A DNA stretch of 64,000 bases from assembly GCA_035547755.1 (NCBI GenBank), contig DASZUG010000074.1, forward strand, positions 62,001-126,000, in the 5' to 3' direction. Under the pieces are notes generated by a model. It made no database searches, was not told the DNA's origin, and was given only the letters and a program-made list of their open reading frames with translations. The position numbers and the translations under genes are program-made. Positions 1 to 10,240 of the stretch are shown here, in pieces (the stretch's first letter is position 1; each line of letters starts with the position of its first letter). The DNA comes from Mesorhizobium_L sp035547755. GTDB taxonomy: Bacteria; Pseudomonadota; Alphaproteobacteria; Rhizobiales; Rhizobiaceae.

Positions 1-215
1 CCTATTTTTAGGATGACAGCAAGACTTTTATGCCGCCGATCATGGTTCGTCCAAAGCGGGAGAAAAAGCCCGCTTTCGTCACCGGCGAAAGACGGCATGA
101 TCCGCACCTGAGCATGGGATGTTCGACCGAGGCAAGTATGGGCCCTCGCCCGGTGTGACGCAGCGGTAAAGGCGCGTATTACAGCTCGGCTTTGGGTACG
201 CCGGAATCAGCAAGC
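1..215. other. Non-coding stretch at window start with a small hairpin
   Basis: No convincing gene is visible in the first 215 bases. An inverted repeat AAAGCGGG / CCCGCTTT (positions 53-60 and 69-76, 8-base loop) lies downstream of the M20 deacylase stop and could act as a weak terminator for that minus-strand operon, but no clear U-tract follows on the minus strand. Confidence 0.4.
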
Positions 216-1496
216 TCAGGTGTCCGCGCGCTCGCCATTGCACCAATCATGGATCGACAGGGCCATGACCTTGATGGCGGTGATGTAATCGTCGATCGAG
301 ACATATTCGTCGTTCGAATGCATGATTGCGGTCGATCCCGGTCCGAAGATGACGGTCGGCGTATGGCCGTAGCTGTTGAGGAAGCGCGTATCGGCGGCGC
401 CCTGGCGGCCGCTGATGGTCGGCTCCTTGCCGGTGATCTCCGTATAGGCCCGGCTCACCGTCCCGACGATGCCGTGGTCGCGCGGGATTTCCGAGGCTTC
501 GGCGTCATAGCCGACGAAACGCACCGCCGGCGGATGATCCTTCATCCACTCGTCCTTCGCAGCCGCCTCGGCGATCTTCCTCACCAGGCTCTGCTTGACG
601 CCCTCGTGATCCTCGCCCGGCACGGTGCCGATCGAGCCCTTGAGCAGCGCGGTGGCCGGGAAGGCGCTCGGATAATTGCCGGCCTGGAAGGAGCCGATGA
701 TGCAGGGCAGCGAATCGATGGCGCTCGGATAGAGCGGGTGCTTCACCGTGGCGACGCGCTCGTCCTCCAGTTCCTGCACGGCCTGGACGATCTTCTGGCC
801 GAGCGCGATGCCGCTGACGCCGAGATAGCGTTGCTGGATGCCGGCCGGCTTGCCCTGGATCTCGATCTCGAACCAGATGCGGCCGATGCAGGCCGGCTGG
901 ACATGCAGATCGCTTGTCTCGCCGGAGATGCCGGCATCGGCATGATAGCCGCGGATGACCGTGTCGAGCGTGCCGTGGCCGCTCACCTCCTCGTCGATGA
1001 CGACATTGATCATGACGTCGCCTTTCGGCGTGAGGCCGAGTTCCTTCAAATATTGCACCGCCAATATATGGCTGGCGACGCCGCTCTTCATGTCGCAGGA
1101 GCCGCGGCCGTAGATGCGGCCGTTCTCGATCTTGGCCGACCAGGGATTATCGCTCCAGCCCTCACCATTGCCGACGGGAATGACATCGGTATGGCCGTTC
1201 AAGAGCAAAGAACGGCCGCCACCCGTCCCCTTCAGCGTGGCGACGATGTTGGGCCGGCCCTCATAGCCGCGCGCCACCGGCCGGTAGCCTGGGTGCTTCT
1301 TCAGTTCTTCCCAGTCCGTCTCCCACATGTCGACATCGAGACCGATCTCCTTCATGTAGCCGGACATGAATTTCTGGATCGCCGCCTCGTCGCCGGTGAC
1401 GCTCGGGATCGACACCATCTTCTGCAGGAACTCGATGGCCTGGCTGCGCGAGGCGTCGACCTTGGCAAGGATTTTCTGGCGGTTTGCATCACTCAT
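216..1496 (-). CDS. M20 family metallodeacylase (ArgE/DapE-like)
   Basis: A 426-residue zinc-dependent amidohydrolase of the acetylornithine deacetylase / succinyl-diaminopimelate desuccinylase family, expected to hydrolyse an N-acyl amino acid in the cytoplasm. The dinuclear-metal signatures are visible: NGHTD near residues 100-104 (His ligand and catalytic-helper Asp), the Asp of GRGSCDMKSG near 135, and the acidic pair in VIDEEVSGHG near 169-170 (general base and metal ligand). A late His (IMHSNDEY) is also present. The ATG is preceded by GGAG 9-10 bases upstream. It is the last gene of the unit that begins with the PLP enzyme at 5797. The true substrate is unknown; the context argues for a catabolic deacylase rather than arginine or lysine biosynthesis. 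Confidence 0.9.
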   Translation of the reverse strand: MSDANRQKILAKVDASRSQAIEFLQKMVSIPSVTGDEAAIQKFMSGYMKEIGLDVDMWETDWEELKKHPGYRPVARGYEGRPNIVATLKGTGGGRSLLLNGHTDVIPVGNGEGWSDNPWSAKIENGRIYGRGSCDMKSGVASHILAVQYLKELGLTPKGDVMINVVIDEEVSGHGTLDTVIRGYHADAGISGETSDLHVQPACIGRIWFEIEIQGKPAGIQQRYLGVSGIALGQKIVQAVQELEDERVATVKHPLYPSAIDSLPCIIGSFQAGNYPSAFPATALLKGSIGTVPGEDHEGVKQSLVRKIAEAAAKDEWMKDHPPAVRFVGYDAEASEIPRDHGIVGTVSRAYTEITGKEPTISGRQGAADTRFLNSYGHTPTVIFGPGSTAIMHSNDEYVSIDDYITAIKVMALSIHDWCNGERADT

Positions 1497-1545
1497 AAGA
1501 ATTCTCCGGTTCCGGCTGAAGGCGATTGGCTGATGCCTTGGACGC

Positions 1546-2499
1546 TCAGAGCGCCTTGAGCCTGGGAATGATGTCGCGGGCGATCGTCTCGACCTGATCC
1601 ATACGATATTTATAGGGGACGAAAATGATTTTCTGGACGCCCGCCGCGATATGCTCGCGCAATTGCGCCACGCAATCGTCCACCGAACCCATGATGGCGC
1701 TTTCGCGCGTGCAGTCGCTGTGCTCGGGGAAGTCCCACTCCTTGTTCAGCCAATCCATCATATCGTCGCGGACGGCCTCCTTCGAGGGACCGACCATGAT
1801 CGGCAGTTGCGAGGCGTTGAGAAGCGTGTCCGGATCCTTGCCGGCTTCGCTGGCGAAGTCGCGGATCTTCTTCCACGACTTCTTGAAATCCTCTGGCCGG
1901 TAGAAATAGGTCAGCCAGCCGTCGCCGACGGTGGCGGCGCGCTTCAGCACGCGGTCGACATAGCCGCCGATCAGGATCGGTATCTCTTTCTGGTAGGGCT
2001 TGGGATACATGACCGCCTTTGAAATCCGGTGGTTCATGTAGTCGCCCGTGACCGACGGTTCGGTCCACAGACGCCGCATGATCTCCAGATTTTCGTCCAT
2101 CAGCTTGCCGCGCTTGTCGAAGGGAATGCCCATCGCGTCGAATTCGCGCTTGTACCAGCCCGACGCCATGCCCATGACGAGACGTCCTTCCGAAAGCTGG
2201 TCCATGCTCGAAAGCTGCTTGGCGAGAGACACGGGATTGCGCAGCGGCAGCACGAGGATGCCGGTACCCATCTTGATGCGGCTGGTGCGCGCGGCGATAC
2301 CGGTCAGCACGGTGAGCGAATCGATGATCGGGAAATTGGGCTCCACGCCGAGCAGCATATGGTCCCATACCCAGACGGAATCATAGCCGAGCTCTTCCAC
2401 CCGCACGCCGTAATCCACCAGCACCCTGGCGCTCGGCATTTCCGGATAGGCGGTGAAATTGCGCGATGCGATGCCGAATGTCTTGGAAAGAACAGTCAT
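1546..2499 (-). CDS. LLM-class (luciferase-like) F420-dependent oxidoreductase
   Basis: A 317-residue TIM-barrel flavin/F420 oxidoreductase of the bacterial-luciferase superfamily. Family features seen are the N-terminal VRVEELGYDSVWVWDH strand-helix, the TGILVLPLRNPVSLAKQLSSMDQLSEGRL segment around residues 80-105 and the GMASGWYKREFDAMGIPF stretch, all typical of LLM proteins that use F420. The presence of an F420 biosynthesis operon only a few kilobases away makes F420, not FMN, the probable cofactor; this is inference. A GGGG ribosome site lies 9 bases before the ATG. It sits between the CoA-transferase pair and the M20 deacylase, so it probably performs the redox step of the same catabolic pathway. 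Confidence 0.88.
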   Translation of the reverse strand: MTVLSKTFGIASRNFTAYPEMPSARVLVDYGVRVEELGYDSVWVWDHMLLGVEPNFPIIDSLTVLTGIAARTSRIKMGTGILVLPLRNPVSLAKQLSSMDQLSEGRLVMGMASGWYKREFDAMGIPFDKRGKLMDENLEIMRRLWTEPSVTGDYMNHRISKAVMYPKPYQKEIPILIGGYVDRVLKRAATVGDGWLTYFYRPEDFKKSWKKIRDFASEAGKDPDTLLNASQLPIMVGPSKEAVRDDMMDWLNKEWDFPEHSDCTRESAIMGSVDDCVAQLREHIAAGVQKIIFVPYKYRMDQVETIARDIIPRLKAL

Positions 2500-2524
2500 T
2501 GAAAAACCCCTGCTTTGAACAAAA

Positions 2525-3295
2525 TCAGGCCGTGAACAGCCGCTCCGGATCGAGCAGCCTCAGTGCCTGCAATTCGTGCTCGGTCGGCGGTTCGGTCACG
2601 GCCGTCCTGGCCTCGAAATCGAGCGTGAACCCGGTATTGTCCTGGACTTCTTCCCGCGACACGCCGGGATTGAGCGCCAGCACCTTCATGCGCCGCTCCT
2701 CATTGTCGAAGCCGAAGACGGCGAGTTCCGTGATGACGCGGAACATGCCGCCGGCGGGCAGCCCGCTCTCGGCCCGGCTCCTGCCGCCGCGGATGAAGCC
2801 GGGACTGGTGATGAAATCGACCTTCTCCACGAAACGGCGCTTCTCGTGCTTCATCGCCACGATCATGTTGGTGAGGCTCGAAATGTCGTTGCCGCCGCCC
2901 GTGCCGGGCAGGCGCGTCTTCGGGGACTCCGGATCGCCGATATAGGACGAGTTCAGATTGCCGAAGCGGTCGATCTGGGCGCCGCCCATGAAGCCGACAT
3001 CGACATAGCCGCGCTGCAGCAGGAGCAGGACGTCGGCGCTGCCGAGCACCATGTTCGCCCGCTTCGTGCAGCGCTGGTCGTTGGTGGAGGGCGGCAGCTT
3101 GCCGGGTTCGACGAAAGCGCCGACGACGCCTCCCTCGAACAGGATGGTCAGCCCTGGACAATGCAGCCGCTGCGCCAGCGTTGCGGCGAGCAGGGGAATG
3201 CCGACGCCTGCGAAGACCACCTGCCCGTCCCGCAACTGCCTTGCGCTCAGGATCGCCAGGATCTCGGCGGCGGTGTAGCGCGCTCCCTCAGTCAT
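2525..3295 (-). CDS. Class I CoA-transferase subunit B (glutaconate/IpdB-like)
   Basis: A 256-residue beta subunit of a heterodimeric class I CoA-transferase, similar in layout to GctB and IpdB. The start overlaps the end of subunit A by 8 bases, indicating translational coupling. LTILFEGGVVGAF near residues 50-62 holds a Glu at the place where beta subunits of the family carry the catalytic glutamate, and GFMGGAQIDRFGNLNSS is the typical CoA-binding region. Role: transfer of CoA to a carboxylic intermediate, or, as in IpdAB, hydrolytic ring opening of a cyclic CoA ester. The substrate cannot be read from sequence. Confidence 0.88.
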   Translation of the reverse strand: MTEGARYTAAEILAILSARQLRDGQVVFAGVGIPLLAATLAQRLHCPGLTILFEGGVVGAFVEPGKLPPSTNDQRCTKRANMVLGSADVLLLLQRGYVDVGFMGGAQIDRFGNLNSSYIGDPESPKTRLPGTGGGNDISSLTNMIVAMKHEKRRFVEKVDFITSPGFIRGGRSRAESGLPAGGMFRVITELAVFGFDNEERRMKVLALNPGVSREEVQDNTGFTLDFEARTAVTEPPTEHELQALRLLDPERLFTA

Positions 3296-4253
3296 TGTAG
3301 ATGCTCCGCCCCTTGCGGCTCGCTTCCAGCAACTCTTCCATGCCGATCAGCGCGAGATAGTCGTTCCAGCTTTTCGGGCCGTAGAAATAGCGTTCCAGAT
3401 AGGCGCTCATGCCTCCCACCGGATCGGCATTCACCTGCGAGACATAGGCATCCATGTGCTTCATCATCGGCTCGTAGAGTCCGTAGCATTCATGCGGAGC
3501 CGCGCCGTAGGGCGCCTCCACCACCGCATCGACGCAAAAGAAAGGAATTTTCGTCTGGTCGGGCGCGCGGCGGATCTGGTCGTTGGAGACAATCCTTTCC
3601 GTCGTCAGGATGACGCTGTTGGCGGCCAGTGCCAGATCGATGTCCATGAATTGCAGGCCGTCGATCTGCGCGTTGCCGTAAGCGTCGCAGCGCTGCACGT
3701 GGATCAGGGCGACATCGGGATTGAGCGCCGGAACCAAAAGCAGCTTCTCGCCGGTGAACGGACAATCGACCTCCTTCGCCTCGGGCCGTCGGTGCATGAC
3801 GTCGGAGCCCAGCATGGAGCGCATCGGCAGGAAGGGGACGCCCATTCCGCCGGCGCGGAACCGCATACCCATGCCCAGATGGCTCCACTCCTCGAAATGC
3901 TTGCCGAGCTTTTCGACATGGTGCCGCATCACCTTCGACAGGCCCCACAGGATTCCCTGCGCGAACCAGCTCGTCATGATGTGGTCCGCGACGCCGGAAC
4001 CGAAAAGCAAGTCTCCATCGGTCGAGACGATGCAGCGCGAGCAGGACAGGCGCTCCCGGCGCTGGCGGATGATCTCCCAGATCATCGCCATCGGCGTGCG
4101 CGACATGGTCGAGCCGCCGATACCGACCTTCATCCCGTCCTGCACAAAAGACGCCGCCTCCTCGAGCGACATCACCTTCTCGCGCAGGCTCCTGTCGCGC
4201 GCCGCCACGCCTTCCCTCACCCGGGCATAAGGCTGCACTTGAGCTTCAGGCAC
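3288..4253 (-). CDS. Class I CoA-transferase subunit A (glutaconate/IpdA-like)
   Basis: A 321-residue alpha subunit. I chose the GTG at 4253 because GGAGGAG lies 7-8 bases upstream; a longer frame back to a TTG at 4298 only overlaps the preceding stop and adds a low-complexity arginine-rich tail. The family signature SLEEAASFVQDGMKVGIGG is at the N terminus, and NPDVALIHVQRCDAYGNAQIDG lies near the middle. It works with the overlapping subunit B. It follows the PLP enzyme gene by about 40 bases and belongs to the same unit, which suggests that the PLP enzyme product or a derived keto acid is carried forward as a CoA ester. Confidence 0.88.
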   Translation of the reverse strand: MPEAQVQPYARVREGVAARDRSLREKVMSLEEAASFVQDGMKVGIGGSTMSRTPMAMIWEIIRQRRERLSCSRCIVSTDGDLLFGSGVADHIMTSWFAQGILWGLSKVMRHHVEKLGKHFEEWSHLGMGMRFRAGGMGVPFLPMRSMLGSDVMHRRPEAKEVDCPFTGEKLLLVPALNPDVALIHVQRCDAYGNAQIDGLQFMDIDLALAANSVILTTERIVSNDQIRRAPDQTKIPFFCVDAVVEAPYGAAPHECYGLYEPMMKHMDAYVSQVNADPVGGMSAYLERYFYGPKSWNDYLALIGMEELLEASRKGRSIYND

Positions 4254-4294
4254 GCGGATACTCCTCCATCGGCAGCGCGCGCGCCGCTCTCCCC

Positions 4295-5797
<1,503 letters not shown>

Positions 5798-5820
5798 GCA
5801 CACGCTTCCCTTTTCCCATC

Positions 5821-5839
5821 CTGTCGTCCGATACGACAG
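5821..5839. promoter_or_regulatory. Inverted repeat CTGTCGT-n5-ACGACAG upstream of the PLP gene
   Basis: Perfect 7-base arms separated by 5 bases lie between the shared operator and the PLP enzyme ATG. It could be a second repressor site or a leader hairpin. No matching copy was noticed before the other two units. Confidence 0.45.
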
Positions 5840-5848
5840 AAGTCAGCC

Positions 5849-5866
5849 TATCATACTAATATTAGT
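5849..5866. promoter_or_regulatory. Shared operator, copy A (catabolic unit)
   Basis: TATCATACTAATATTAGT contains the perfect palindrome ACTAATATTAGT (5855-5866). It matches 15 of 18 positions with copy C (15372-15389) and has the same TATC-n-TAC...TAGT frame as copy B (11772-11789). It lies 52-69 bases before the PLP enzyme start codon, where a repressor or activator would bind. Confidence 0.7.
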
Positions 5867-5877
5867 CAGACTAGGCC

Positions 5878-5899
5878 GGCGCACGCAAAATTGCGCGCC
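5878..5899 (-). terminator. Possible terminator hairpin after fbiC
   Basis: An imperfect hairpin (GGCGCACGCAA paired with TTGCGCGCC, one bulge) lies 18-39 bases beyond the fbiC stop and before operator copy A. It would separate the F420 unit from the PLP unit. There is no good U-tract, so the call is tentative. Confidence 0.35.
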
Positions 5900-5916
5900 T
5901 TGTTTCCGCTGCGTCA

Positions 5917-8559
5917 TCAGTCTGCAAAGGCGGGTTGCAGGACGGACCTGGACTGGCGCGCGGATGCGGCCGCGAAGGCTTTTTGACGCTGAGCGGCGGT
6001 TGCATCGGCGTAGAGCGTCGTCCTCAGCCTCGGCAGCCGCCCCGCGCCCAGGATCAATTCTTCCATATGCTGCGGCGTCATCTCCTGGCCGTGGCTGGCG
6101 CCGGCAGAACGCGAAATGCTTTCATCCATCAGCGTGCCGCCGAGGTCGTTGACGCCGGCGTCGAGGCATTGCCGCACGCCGTCCGGCCCGAGTTTCACCC
6201 ATGAGGCCTGGATGTTGGTGATATGCGGATGGAGCGCGAGGCGGGCCACGGCATGCATGAGAACCGATTCGCGAAAGGTCGGTCCGGGACGCGAATGCTT
6301 TTTCAGATAGATCGGCGCTTCCATGTGCACGAAAGGCAGCGGCACGAATTCGGTGAAGCCGCCGGTTTCGGCCTGCAAATCGCGGATGCGGATCAGGTGA
6401 CGCGCCCAATGTTCGTAGCGCTCGACATGGCCGAACATGATCGTCGCGGTCGAGCGGAAGCCCAACCGGTGAGCGGCCCGCATGATATCGAGCCATTCCC
6501 GCGTCTTGATCTTGTCGGCGCAGAGCACGGCGCGCACTTCATCGTCCAGTATTTCGGCGGCAGTGCCCGGCAGCGTGTTGAGGCCGGCCGCTTTCAATTG
6601 CGCCAAAAATTCGGGAACCGAAAGACCCAGCGTCTTCGCGCCCTGCGACACTTCGAGCGGCGAGAAGGCGTGCATGTGCATCGAGGGCACGGCTTCCTTG
6701 ACCGCCCGGCAGAGCGACAGATAGCGCTCGCCCGTATAGGAGGGATGGATGCCGCCCTGCATGCAGACCTCGGAGGCGCCCCGCTCCCATGCCTCCGAGA
6801 CCCTGCGGCCGACTTCCTCCAGTTCCAGATCATAAGGCCTGCCGCGCAGATTCTCGCTCATCTTGCCTTTCGAGAAGGCGCAGAACTGACATTTGAAGTA
6901 GCAGATATTGGTGTAGTTGATGTTGCGGGTGACGACGTAAGAGACGATATCGCCATTGACGCGGCGGCGCAGATCGTCGGCGGCGCGGCAGACCGCGGCG
7001 AAATCGTCGCCACGCGCGCGAAACAGCGTAACGATATCGGCCTCGGCCAGAGGTCTCTCTTCGCCGGCCTTGTCGAGAACGGAGCGGATGCCGTGGCTGG
7101 CTGCGGCAAGGTTCCCCTCGCCGTTGTGGAGAGGATTCGCGCATATAACTGGATACTCCCCCTCACCCGCCCTCCGATTCGCTCGGGCTCCCTCTCCCCG
7201 GGGGGAGAGGGAGCGTCGAACGCCGGCGCCTTCGTCTTCTCCCCAGCGGGGAGAAGGTGGCCGCGAAGCGGCCGGATGAGGGGGCATAACTTCTTGCGCG
7301 AACGCCCTGTCCTTGTTGGAAGGGGGTGGGGGTGACTTCGCACGCCGCAGCAGCGCAATGTCCGCTTCAGGCAGTTCGTCCGCCCGGCCGGGACACCAGC
7401 TATCCGTGCGTGGCCATCCGTCGGCATCGACGAGATTATAGAGCGGAAAACGGAGCGATGGATCGACCCAGCGTTCCGGCGCGCGCGCGAAGGCGGGATA
7501 GATGGCGAGGCGCTCGACCAGCATCTTGCCGGCCGCGCGGGTCGCCTCGGCAAGGTCGAGAAGGTGCGGCCACGGCGCCTCCGGATTGACATGGTCCGGC
7601 GTGACGGGGGAGACGCCGCCCCAATCGTTGATGCCGGCCTCGACCAATCGGCCCAACGCACCAGGATTGAGATTGGGAGGCGCCTGGATATTCATTCCGG
7701 GTCCGAAAAGAAGCCGCGCCATAGCGATGGTCCAGAGATGATCTTCCAGTTTCGGAGCCGGAACGGCGGCCATTCTGGTGCCGGGCTTCGGGCGGAAATT
7801 CTGGACGATGATTTCCTGCAGATGGCCGTAGCGGTCGTTCAGGTCGCGCAGGGCCAAAAGGGAATCGATGCGTTCCTCGCGCGTCTCTCCGATGCCGATC
7901 AGGATGCCCGAGGTGAAGGGAACGGCTGCTTCGCCGGCGAGGCGGATCGTCTCGAGGCGCGCCGCCGGCAGCTTGTCGGGCGAACCATAATGCGCTCCGC
8001 CCTTCCGGTGCAGCCGCTCCGAAGCGCTTTCGAGCATGATGCCCTGCGATATCGAGACCTTGCGAAGGCTCGCGAGATCCTCGGCGGAAAGCAGGCCGGG
8101 ATTGATATGCGGCAGCAGGCCGGTTTCCCTGAACACGAGTTCCGCCATCTCTGCGAGGTAGGAAATCGTCGTTTCATGCCCCAGCGCGGCCAGTTCCTCG
8201 CGCGCGAGGCGGTAGCGCATTTCCGGCTTGTCGCCGAGCGTGAACAGCGCCTCCTTGCATCCCGCGCGCTTGCCGGCCTCGGCGATGACAAGCACCTCCT
8301 CCCGCGTCAGGAACGCTTTTTGCCCCTTTCGCGGCGGGTGCGCGAAGGTGCAGTAATGGCAGACGTCGCGGCACAATTGCGTCAGCGGGATGAAGACCTT
8401 GCGCGAGTAGGAAACCAGTTCGCCATGCGCGGCGTCCCGACGCCGGGCGGCCGCCTTGAGCAGCATGTCGAGATCGTCGAGGGCGATGAGGCCCATCGCC
8501 TCCTCGCGCGTCAGGCGCCATTCCAGCGGGAAATTGGCAAGCAGTTCGCGGTAGCTCAT
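5917..8559 (-). CDS. fbiC: 7,8-didemethyl-8-hydroxy-5-deazariboflavin (FO) synthase, CofG-CofH fusion
   Basis: An 880-residue bifunctional radical SAM enzyme that makes the F420 chromophore FO from tyrosine and 5-amino-6-ribitylaminouracil. The N-terminal half is CofG-like with the [4Fe-4S] motif CRDVCHYC near residues 62-69; the C-terminal half is CofH-like with CYFKCQFC. The ATG at 8559 overlaps the cofC stop in an ATGA junction; the frame stays open further upstream, but that part runs through cofC in another frame. The inter-domain linker is expanded by a proline/arginine-rich stretch encoded by a palindromic repeat element (7157-7283) that leaves the frame intact. Actinobacterial FbiC is about 850 residues, so both catalytic halves appear complete. 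Last gene of the F420 unit. Confidence 0.95.
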   Translation of the reverse strand: MSYRELLANFPLEWRLTREEAMGLIALDDLDMLLKAAARRRDAAHGELVSYSRKVFIPLTQLCRDVCHYCTFAHPPRKGQKAFLTREEVLVIAEAGKRAGCKEALFTLGDKPEMRYRLAREELAALGHETTISYLAEMAELVFRETGLLPHINPGLLSAEDLASLRKVSISQGIMLESASERLHRKGGAHYGSPDKLPAARLETIRLAGEAAVPFTSGILIGIGETREERIDSLLALRDLNDRYGHLQEIIVQNFRPKPGTRMAAVPAPKLEDHLWTIAMARLLFGPGMNIQAPPNLNPGALGRLVEAGINDWGGVSPVTPDHVNPEAPWPHLLDLAEATRAAGKMLVERLAIYPAFARAPERWVDPSLRFPLYNLVDADGWPRTDSWCPGRADELPEADIALLRRAKSPPPPSNKDRAFAQEVMPPHPAASRPPSPRWGEDEGAGVRRSLSPRGEGARANRRAGEGEYPVICANPLHNGEGNLAAASHGIRSVLDKAGEERPLAEADIVTLFRARGDDFAAVCRAADDLRRRVNGDIVSYVVTRNINYTNICYFKCQFCAFSKGKMSENLRGRPYDLELEEVGRRVSEAWERGASEVCMQGGIHPSYTGERYLSLCRAVKEAVPSMHMHAFSPLEVSQGAKTLGLSVPEFLAQLKAAGLNTLPGTAAEILDDEVRAVLCADKIKTREWLDIMRAAHRLGFRSTATIMFGHVERYEHWARHLIRIRDLQAETGGFTEFVPLPFVHMEAPIYLKKHSRPGPTFRESVLMHAVARLALHPHITNIQASWVKLGPDGVRQCLDAGVNDLGGTLMDESISRSAGASHGQEMTPQHMEELILGAGRLPRLRTTLYADATAAQRQKAFAAASARQSRSVLQPAFAD
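7157..7283. repeat. Rhizobial palindromic element inserted in frame in fbiC
   Basis: Bounded by CCCCCTCA at the left and TGAGGGGG at the right, with three internal perfect stem-loops: 13-base arms at 7187-7199/7202-7214 (GCTCCCTCTCCCC type), 9-base arms at 7236-7244/7248-7256 (CTTCTCCCC) and 6-base arms at 7259-7264/7268-7273 (GGCCGC). This composition is typical of intergenic palindromic repeats in Rhizobiales. Here it encodes the linker residues between the CofG and CofH halves, in frame and without a stop. Confidence 0.85.
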
Positions 8560-9263
8560 GGCAGCGACAACTCCTGGCGTCGCATCTCCGAAACGGCAGG
8601 CGCGGCGGCAAATTCGGCGAGGATTTCCCGGGTGCGACGACCGGATCCGCCCAGGACAGGTCGGGGATCGAGATCGGACGGCACGTCTATGTCGTTTGCC
8701 GCACCTTCGAGATCGAATATCAGGGGCTCTATCCCGGCGTTGCGCGCAGAAGCAATGTGACGCGCGAAGCTCTGCGGCCCGTAGGCGGGAGGAATGACGG
8801 TCGGGCCGGCCAGCCCCAGAAGGTTGGTGCCGCCATCCCGGCGCGCCGGGACGAGCACGATCGGGTTCCAGGCCATGGCCGCAAGGACCGTCTCGATCTC
8901 CCTCGGCGTTACGAACGGGATATCTCCCGGCACGACGAGCGCCCCCGCATGGCCCATGCCGGCAAGATGGCGCAGGCCGTGAACGACGGCTGTGTTGGTT
9001 CCCGCCTCGAATGGATCGTCGAGAATGTCGCATCCGTTGGCGAGGGCGAGCGCGCGGGCGGCGGGATCGCTGGTCACGACGAGAATTCCGTCCAGTCCAT
9101 GTGCGGCCGACAAAGCTTCCAGCACGTCTTTCATCATGGCCCGCGCCAGAGCCGATCGCGCTTCCTCGCCAAGCATCGCGGCGAGCCGCGTCTTGGCCGC
9201 GCCGAACCGCTTTATGGGGACGAGCGCGCGGATGCCGGGACGATGCGGAGAAATCTTCGTCAT
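8556..9263 (-). CDS. cofC: CofC/FbiD-type phospholactate (or phosphoenolpyruvate) guanylyltransferase
   Basis: A 235-residue nucleotidyltransferase that activates the three-carbon acid phosphate of F420 with GTP. The N terminus ALVPIKRFGAAKTRLA carries the nucleotide-binding lysine/arginine pattern of MobA-like GTP transferases, and VVPGDIPFVTPREIE near residue 110 contains the metal-binding Asp. It overlaps cofD (ATGA at 9260-9263) and fbiC (8556-8559), so it is translationally coupled on both sides. Whether the substrate is 2-phospholactate, phosphoenolpyruvate or 3-phosphoglycerate cannot be settled by eye. Confidence 0.92.
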   Translation of the reverse strand: MTKISPHRPGIRALVPIKRFGAAKTRLAAMLGEEARSALARAMMKDVLEALSAAHGLDGILVVTSDPAARALALANGCDILDDPFEAGTNTAVVHGLRHLAGMGHAGALVVPGDIPFVTPREIETVLAAMAWNPIVLVPARRDGGTNLLGLAGPTVIPPAYGPQSFARHIASARNAGIEPLIFDLEGAANDIDVPSDLDPRPVLGGSGRRTREILAEFAAAPAVSEMRRQELSLP

Positions 9264-10240
9264 CGGCCGCCATCCATGGCTTTTGCGCCAAGCCTGTCGG
9301 CGAATGCGAGAACTTCGCCCGCGAGCCGCACGCGATCCTCGTCCGTTTTCATCAGAGTGTCCGTCACGTGGACCGCGCCCGGGAGCGCCCGGCTTTCGGC
9401 CGCGTCCGCCCGATCGATCACCAGCCCGTCGAGCAGCCCCTCATAATGGCGCAGGATCGTTTCCGACGTTGCCGGCATGTCGAGTTCGGCCATGATCTTG
9501 CTCGTCGGCCCCTTCACCGCCTTGCCGCCGATGATCGGAGAGACGGCGATGACGGGCGCCGCCGCCTTCTCCATGCGCTCACGGATGCCGGGGACAGCGA
9601 GAATGGGATCGATGCTGAGGAACGGATTTGACGGACAGACGATGACGGCGCGAACATCCGGGGCCTCCAGCGCCGCCAGCACCTTTTCGGAGGTCCTGGC
9701 TTCATGCCGCCCCTCGAACGCTATGCCCGTAACACGCGGCGCGCAGCGCTGTTCCACGAAATAGCGCTGGAAAGGAAGCTTGCCTTCCGGCGTGGCGACG
9801 ATTGTACGGATCGGATCGTCGCACATCGGCAGGATCTGGGCGGAAATGCCGAAGCGTATGGCAAAATCCGCAACAATCTCCGTCAAAGGCTCGCCGGCGC
9901 GGAGCCGCCTCGTCCGCTCGACATGGAGCGCAAGGTCGCGATCGCCGAGGCGGAACCAGGTTTCGCCGCCGATCGCCTCCAGCGCCGCGATGAAATTCCA
10001 GCTCTCGTCCCGACGACCCCAGCCCAGTTCGCGGTTGGCCAGCCCCGACAGCGTGTAAAGAACGGTGTCGATATCGGGAGAAATCGATAGGCCGAGATGC
10101 TCGAAATCGTCGCCGGTGTTGACGATCAGCATCAACCTGTCGCCAAGCAGGCGCGACAGGCCGAAGGCGAGCTTTGCCCCGCCGACGCCGCCGCAAAGCG
10201 CGACCACCCGGCCCTCTTTCGTATTTTCGCGCCCGCTCAC
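9260..10240 (-). CDS. cofD: 2-phospho-L-lactate transferase (CofD/FbiA)
   Basis: A 326-residue enzyme that transfers the activated phospho-acid onto FO to give F420-0 or dehydro-F420-0. It begins, after a short polar leader, with VVALCGGVGGAKLAFGL, the hallmark glycine-rich loop of CofD, followed by VNTGDDFEHLGLSISPDIDTVLYTLSG, also diagnostic. The start is GTG, overlapping the cofE stop as GTGA. Length fits the family. It sits in the middle of five tightly packed F420 genes. Confidence 0.95.
   Translation of the reverse strand: MSGRENTKEGRVVALCGGVGGAKLAFGLSRLLGDRLMLIVNTGDDFEHLGLSISPDIDTVLYTLSGLANRELGWGRRDESWNFIAALEAIGGETWFRLGDRDLALHVERTRRLRAGEPLTEIVADFAIRFGISAQILPMCDDPIRTIVATPEGKLPFQRYFVEQRCAPRVTGIAFEGRHEARTSEKVLAALEAPDVRAVIVCPSNPFLSIDPILAVPGIRERMEKAAAPVIAVSPIIGGKAVKGPTSKIMAELDMPATSETILRHYEGLLDGLVIDRADAAESRALPGAVHVTDTLMKTDEDRVRLAGEVLAFADRLGAKAMDGGR

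Noticed and set aside
192..1559. A 455-codon open frame on the plus strand
   Set aside because: Antisense to the M20 deacylase, which has catalytic motifs and a ribosome site.
8560..9291. N-terminal extension of FbiC upstream of 8559
   Set aside because: It reads through cofC in another frame with Arg/Ser-rich composition; the ATGA junction gives a natural start.
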